NCBI GenBank assembly: GCA_002353295.1
Contig: DEJG01000027.1
Coordinates: 1-64,000, forward strand
Source of the DNA: Prevotella sp. UBA2754
Lineage (GTDB): Bacteria; Bacteroidota; Bacteroidia; Bacteroidales; Bacteroidaceae
Reading direction: 5' to 3'
Length of the DNA stretch: 64,000 nt
Translations under genes and position numbers: made by a program
Part shown: positions 60,355 through 64,000 of the stretch, in pieces
Layout: each line of letters begins with the position of its first letter
Position numbering within the stretch: position 1 is the stretch's first letter
The notes under the pieces: generated by a model
The model's input: the letters and a program-made list of their open reading frames with translations, nothing else
What the model was told of the DNA's origin: nothing
Database searches by the model: none

Positions 60355-61598
60355 ATTTTCCGTTTTTCATAGCCAAAAAGATTTATGGTAACGACGGAGA
60401 CCATCGGAAGGTAAGTCGTCCTGCTATTCGTATAGCTACCATTGGTGTGGCAATAGGGCTGGCTGTCATGATTATAACAGTAAGTGTTGTTCTGGGATTC
60501 AAGCATACCATTCGCGACAAGGTTGTGGGGTTTGGAAGTCATGTTCAAGTTGAAAGTTTCTTAGCATCGCAGAGCACTACACCTTACCCCGTCTGCATGG
60601 ACGATTCGATGTTGCAAGTGCTGAGGAAAATCCCTGGGGTGAGCCATGTGGGACGTTTTACAATGATCCAAGGAATATTGAAAACTGATACTGACTTCTT
60701 AGGTGTATCGTTAAAAGGCGTAGGCGAAGACTACAACACTCAGTTTCTGCTATCAAATCTGAAAGAAGGGAAACTTCCTAATTTTTCTAGCAAACAGAGC
60801 TCTAACCAGATAGTTATATCGCAGATGATGGCAAATAAATTGAATTTGAAAACTGGTGACAAGGTGTTTGCCTATTTTATCAACTATAATAATGTCAGAG
60901 CACGACGTTTCACCGTTGCTGCAATCTATGAAACCAACATGGCACAGTTTGACGAAGCTCTTTGTTTTACAGATATGTCCATAGCTATCAAACTCAACAA
61001 TTGGGAAGGTTATCAATGTAGCGGTGCAGAAATTATGGTGAAGGATTTTAATCAGTTAAAAATCACTGAGGATGCACTGATAGAGCATGTAAACAGACAT
61101 ACTGACCACAACGGCGAAATACTCACTTCGCACACCATTCAGGATATGTATCCGCAGGTCTTCTCGTGGCTTTCGTTACTTGATATCAATGTGTGGATCA
61201 TTCTGGCACTTATGATTTGTGTAGCCGGATTCACGATGATAAGTGGATTGCTCATCATTATTTTGGAACGCACCCAAATGATTGGTCTGTTAAAAGCACT
61301 GGGAGCTCGAAACAGAAGCGTGCGTCACATCTTCCTATGGTTTGCCGTATTCATCATCGGACAAGGTATGTTATGGGGGAACATTATCGGCATTAGTGTC
61401 GTACTACTACAAAAGTACACAGGAATCATAAAACTCGACCCTGCTAACTATTACGTCAACACAGCACCGATGGAGTTAAATATTTCACTGATTATCTTGT
61501 TAAATATATCAGCACTCATCGTCACTGTACTAGTACTTATTGCCCCATCATACTTGGTATCTCGCATTCAGCCAGCCAAATCGATGAGGTATGAATAA
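60351..61598 (+). CDS. FtsX/LolC-type ABC transporter permease
   Basis: 415 residues. One membrane helix near the N-terminus (about 24-50; IATIGVAIGLAVMIITVSVV), a large periplasmic domain (about 50-270), then three helices (about 275-310, 320-355, 375-405). This is the MacB/LolC layout, with FTMISGLLIIILERTQMIGLLKALGA in the coupling region (seen in parts). LolC/E release lipoproteins from the inner membrane in other bacteria. The gene pair contains no ATPase, so the partner is elsewhere. Confidence 0.85.
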   Translation: MNFPFFIAKKIYGNDGDHRKVSRPAIRIATIGVAIGLAVMIITVSVVLGFKHTIRDKVVGFGSHVQVESFLASQSTTPYPVCMDDSMLQVLRKIPGVSHVGRFTMIQGILKTDTDFLGVSLKGVGEDYNTQFLLSNLKEGKLPNFSSKQSSNQIVISQMMANKLNLKTGDKVFAYFINYNNVRARRFTVAAIYETNMAQFDEALCFTDMSIAIKLNNWEGYQCSGAEIMVKDFNQLKITEDALIEHVNRHTDHNGEILTSHTIQDMYPQVFSWLSLLDINVWIILALMICVAGFTMISGLLIIILERTQMIGLLKALGARNRSVRHIFLWFAVFIIGQGMLWGNIIGISVVLLQKYTGIIKLDPANYYVNTAPMELNISLIILLNISALIVTVLVLIAPSYLVSRIQPAKSMRYE

Positions 61599-61601
61599 CA
61601 T

Positions 61602-63101
61602 TTATAATTTTACCTTCTTTTTGACTGCCTTACTCTCGTTCTGCATACGGTCGAGGGCAGTCACCAAATAGACATACTTTCCGGCTTCCATCGAATAAGG
61701 TATCTCGTAAAAATTCTCATTCGTGACAGCTACGATATGTGAAGGGTCGTTGATTTGGTAGTCTTCACCCTTCTTGAAACAATAAATCACATACTTGTGA
61801 GCCTTATCGTCCCAACGTTTAAACTTAGGGGCTGTCCAAAACAACACTTTTTGCTGCCCCATATTAATTACCTTCAATTTGCGCACTTTTTTGGGTGCAC
61901 AATCATCGATATGAGGCATAAGAGGCTGTAACGCTGGATAGCGCCAATATATTTGACGAAGACTTGAACCATAGTTACCGATATTATCAACTGCCACCTT
62001 AGCATACCATAAAACGGTACCTTGTACTGTAGGATTATCTTGATGTAACTGCATTTTGGCTGGTAACTGATGACTCTTGGGGTTCTGCGGGTCTGCATTC
62101 TTAACAGTACGTTCAATATCTTCTCCAATATATAACGGACGTCCAGAGGCATGCTGACTCCACCAACGTATCAGCTCTGTATAATCTGCTGCGCGATGAC
62201 CCATTTCCCAATATAGCTGGGGCACGTTATAGTCAATCCAACCCTTTTCAATCCACAAAAGCACATCAGCATACAGATCGTCATAGTTCTGCAAGCCATT
62301 GGTCTTGCTGCCTCGAGGATCATTCTTCTGATTACGATAGATACCAAAGGGACTCACACCAAATTTCACCCAAGGTTTTACGCGGTGAATGGTGCTATTC
62401 AACTGCTCTATTAGAAGATTCACCTGATGACGGCGCCAGTCACCCTTGTTAGAAAAACCTTGAGGATTGGCCTCGAACTGGGCATCGTCAGGAATTGAAA
62501 TGCCAGCAACTGGATAAGGATAAAAATAATCATCAATATGCAGTCCGTCAACATCATATCGTTTCAAAATATCCTCAACGATTGTACAAATATAGTCGCG
62601 ATTCTCTTGTAAAGCTGGATTTAGCACCATCAGCCCGTCATACTCAAAAGCACGCTCAGGATGCTGCTTGCATATATGGTTGGATGCTAAAACGTAAGCA
62701 GACTTCGATTTTGCACGATATGGATTAATCCAAGCATGCAACTCCATACCACGTTTATGACACTCGTCTATCATCCATTGTAAGGGGTCCCAATATGGTG
62801 AAGGAGCCTTCCCCTGCTGCCCTGTCAAGAAATGGCTCCATGGCTCCAACTTACTGGGATATAGAGCATCGCAAGCAGGGCGTACTTGGAAAATAATGGC
62901 GTTAGCACCGTCTTTTTGCAACTCATCTAACTGATAGGTCAGCGTTTGTTGCATTTTCTGTGTACCAATATTTTGGAATTGTCCGTTGACACACTGTATC
63001 CAAGCAGCACGGAACTCACGCTTTGGAACCTGATATCCCTGAGCATACGAAACATTGGCAAAGAATATCAGAAAAAATAATGCGAATACTATTTTCTTCA
63101 T
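61602..63101 (-). CDS. GHL10/DUF187 glycoside hydrolase, secreted
   Basis: 499 residues. Signal peptide (residues 1-21, ending SYAQ). Family 10-like TIM barrel of the GHL10/DUF187 type: FRAAWIQCVNGQF, NAIIFQVRPACDALYPS, GMELHAWINPYRAKS, VDGLHIDDYFYPYP and FGVSPFGIYRN. C-terminal about 100 residues look like a fibronectin-type domain (VITAL DRMQNESKAV region). The E. coli relative DigH cleaves peptidoglycan glycans stripped of peptides, so a similar role is plausible here but not shown. It is 4 nt after the HAD gene. Confidence 0.85.
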   Translation of the reverse strand: MKKIVFALFFLIFFANVSYAQGYQVPKREFRAAWIQCVNGQFQNIGTQKMQQTLTYQLDELQKDGANAIIFQVRPACDALYPSKLEPWSHFLTGQQGKAPSPYWDPLQWMIDECHKRGMELHAWINPYRAKSKSAYVLASNHICKQHPERAFEYDGLMVLNPALQENRDYICTIVEDILKRYDVDGLHIDDYFYPYPVAGISIPDDAQFEANPQGFSNKGDWRRHQVNLLIEQLNSTIHRVKPWVKFGVSPFGIYRNQKNDPRGSKTNGLQNYDDLYADVLLWIEKGWIDYNVPQLYWEMGHRAADYTELIRWWSQHASGRPLYIGEDIERTVKNADPQNPKSHQLPAKMQLHQDNPTVQGTVLWYAKVAVDNIGNYGSSLRQIYWRYPALQPLMPHIDDCAPKKVRKLKVINMGQQKVLFWTAPKFKRWDDKAHKYVIYCFKKGEDYQINDPSHIVAVTNENFYEIPYSMEAGKYVYLVTALDRMQNESKAVKKKVKL

Positions 63102-63105
63102 TGTA

Positions 63106-63729
63106 TTATTTATTTATATAATCAAAAATTTCTTTGGTCCAATCATGACCATTCACAGGACAGAAAGTACGAAAACCTATCTGACTGGCAGCAGCCACAT
63201 TGCGCGGCCCGTCATCAACGAAAAGAATTTCATCCGGGAACGTCTGTTCTTGCGAAAGCACATAACGGAAAATTTCTTCTGACGGTTTCATCATCTTCAA
63301 CTTATAACTCAAATAGCAAAAATCGAAATATTCAGCTAGTGAATGACCCTGTCCATCGAATGCAGGACTCATGGCCCACTCCATCATATAGGGATTGGTA
63401 TTCGACAGTAGAACTACACGGTAGCCCTGTTGTCGCAACTTTCTCACCAAATCAAGATTACGCAAAGGTACTTCCTTAACATATCCCTGCCATGCGTAAG
63501 CACATTCTTGTGCAGTTAGCTCCTTTCCTATTAGTTTGCTCAATTCAAGACGAAAGTCATTTGCCGAAATAAGTCCATGTTCTAAATCACCAAAAATTCC
63601 TGTTTGTGTATAAGGGTTTAACCACTGCACAACATTCATAACTCCAATATTCTTAAAGCGATTGACAGCCTGTTCTTGATCGATAGTGATGATCACCCCT
63701 CCTAAATCAAATGCAATAGTCTTAATCAT
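63106..63729 (-). CDS. HAD-superfamily hydrolase, YihX-like
   Basis: 207 residues from the ATG at 63729. Motif I FDLGGVIITID with the nucleophile Asp near residue 7; motif II LLSNTNPYMM (about 108-117); motif III Lys in SYKLKMMKPS; motif IV FVDDGPRN. This matches HAD-IA phosphatases such as YihX. The substrate is unknown. It follows metH by 10 nt and precedes the glycoside hydrolase by 4 nt. The frame extending to 63822 lies over the metH 3' end and is not used. Confidence 0.88.
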   Translation of the reverse strand: MIKTIAFDLGGVIITIDQEQAVNRFKNIGVMNVVQWLNPYTQTGIFGDLEHGLISANDFRLELSKLIGKELTAQECAYAWQGYVKEVPLRNLDLVRKLRQQGYRVVLLSNTNPYMMEWAMSPAFDGQGHSLAEYFDFCYLSYKLKMMKPSEEIFRYVLSQEQTFPDEILFVDDGPRNVAAASQIGFRTFCPVNGHDWTKEIFDYINK

Positions 63730-63739
63730 ATCTTTTCCA

Positions 63740-64000
63740 TTAGTCAGTAAAGTAGTTCTTCTTTTGTCGACGTGCTTCGTCAATTGAAAGTAGCTGATGT
63801 TGCTCCTGTTGATAATCATCACGCAACTGTTGATATTTTTGATTTAATTCATTTTCTATCTTTTGTTCTTCTTCCTTATTGAGTAAACGAGCTGCCACCA
63901 AGGCATTCTGCGAAGCATCCTTCATCCATACCACCGGTCCTCCATAGACAGGTGCTATTTTCAGGGCTACATGCAGTTCGCTCGTCGTGGCTCCGCCTAT
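63740..64000 (-). CDS. metH: methionine synthase (B12-dependent), 3' end only
   Basis: 86 codons and a stop; the gene continues past the right edge of the window. It reads IGGATTSELHVALKIAP, then GGPVVWMKDASQNALVAA, which is the end of the cobalamin-binding domain of MetH. The stop comes about 50 residues later (ending KKNYFTD). The C-terminal AdoMet-binding reactivation domain of the E. coli enzyme does not follow. It needs B12, linking it to the corrinoid uptake genes at 36978-42275. Confidence 0.85.
   Translation of the reverse strand: MGGATTSELHVALKIAPVYGGPVVWMKDASQNALVAARLLNKEEEQKIENELNQKYQQLRDDYQQEQHQLLSIDEARRQKKNYFTD

Noticed and set aside
1..64000. CRISPR arrays, tRNA genes, insertion sequences, prophage genes
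   Set aside because: No direct repeat-spacer pattern, cloverleaf, transposase, integrase or phage structural gene was seen on either strand.

Overview
The window looks like a chromosomal segment of a Prevotella-like member of the Bacteroidota (Bacteroidales). Evidence: Bacteroidota-type promoters (TTTG, spacer, TAnnTTTG), a fused LpxC/FabZ enzyme, the L28-L33-DUF4295 trio, DUF4494, a BtuG-like surface lipoprotein, an extended Rnf complex, and HU proteins next to ftsY/rimO. It is mostly housekeeping DNA. I see no insertion sequence, prophage, CRISPR array or tRNA gene. The RNase P RNA gene is present.

Layout, left to right. 1-318: an orphan promoter with an operator-like inverted repeat, leading only to what looks like the first codons of a lost HU-like gene. 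319-2014: a phytase-like secreted protein divergent from nth. 1953-5190 (minus): an envelope group with an L,D-transpeptidase, an ECF sigma factor, a probable membrane anti-sigma protein and a small secreted protein. 5257-13237 (minus): rseC-like gene, rnfB-C-D-G-E-A, mazG, a lipoprotein and ribonuclease Z. 13386-18115: an unknown acidic protein, a GH73/LysM peptidoglycan hydrolase divergent from cytidine deaminase, a beta-helix lipoprotein, a reverse rubrerythrin and a two-TM protein. 18115-22061 (minus): fur-purA-hisS-esterase. 22126-25143 (minus): AraC regulator, M49 dipeptidyl peptidase III and AlkD-like protein, all overlapping. 25289-28439: recQ convergent with a YihY/BrkB membrane protein, then rnpB.

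29181-36965 (plus): HD phosphohydrolase, then lipid A genes lpxD, lpxC/fabZ, lpxA, then miaA and a class A penicillin-binding protein. 36978-45932 (minus): one tightly packed unit running ftsY, rimO, HU, a membrane HU-LysM protein, a TonB-dependent receptor, a BtuG-like lipoprotein, a periplasmic binding lipoprotein and a permease. The last four look like a corrinoid uptake set without its ATPase. 46025-49229 (minus): map-tsaD-cinA, then rpmB-rpmG-DUF4295. 49323-51383: htpG. 51385-56424 (minus): leuA-leuC-leuD and a second leuA/cimA-type synthase, with no leuB. 56613-59015 (minus): a membrane pseudokinase, DUF4494 and a YggS protein. 59155-61598 (plus): an aminotransferase and an FtsX-type permease. 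61602-64000 (minus): the 3' end of metH, a HAD hydrolase and a GHL10 glycoside hydrolase.

The genes are very compact. Many junctions overlap by 1, 4 or 8 nt, four of the 8-nt ones being spelled ATGAATA(A/G), and convergent neighbours overlap or nearly touch. Thirteen promoters share an exact 20-nt spacer, and two divergent pairs are interlocked. The items most worth a second look are the HU-TM-LysM protein, the membrane pseudokinase operon, the corrinoid locus joined to the ftsY operon, and the orphan operator/promoter at the left edge. All functions are read from sequence motifs; no searches were run.
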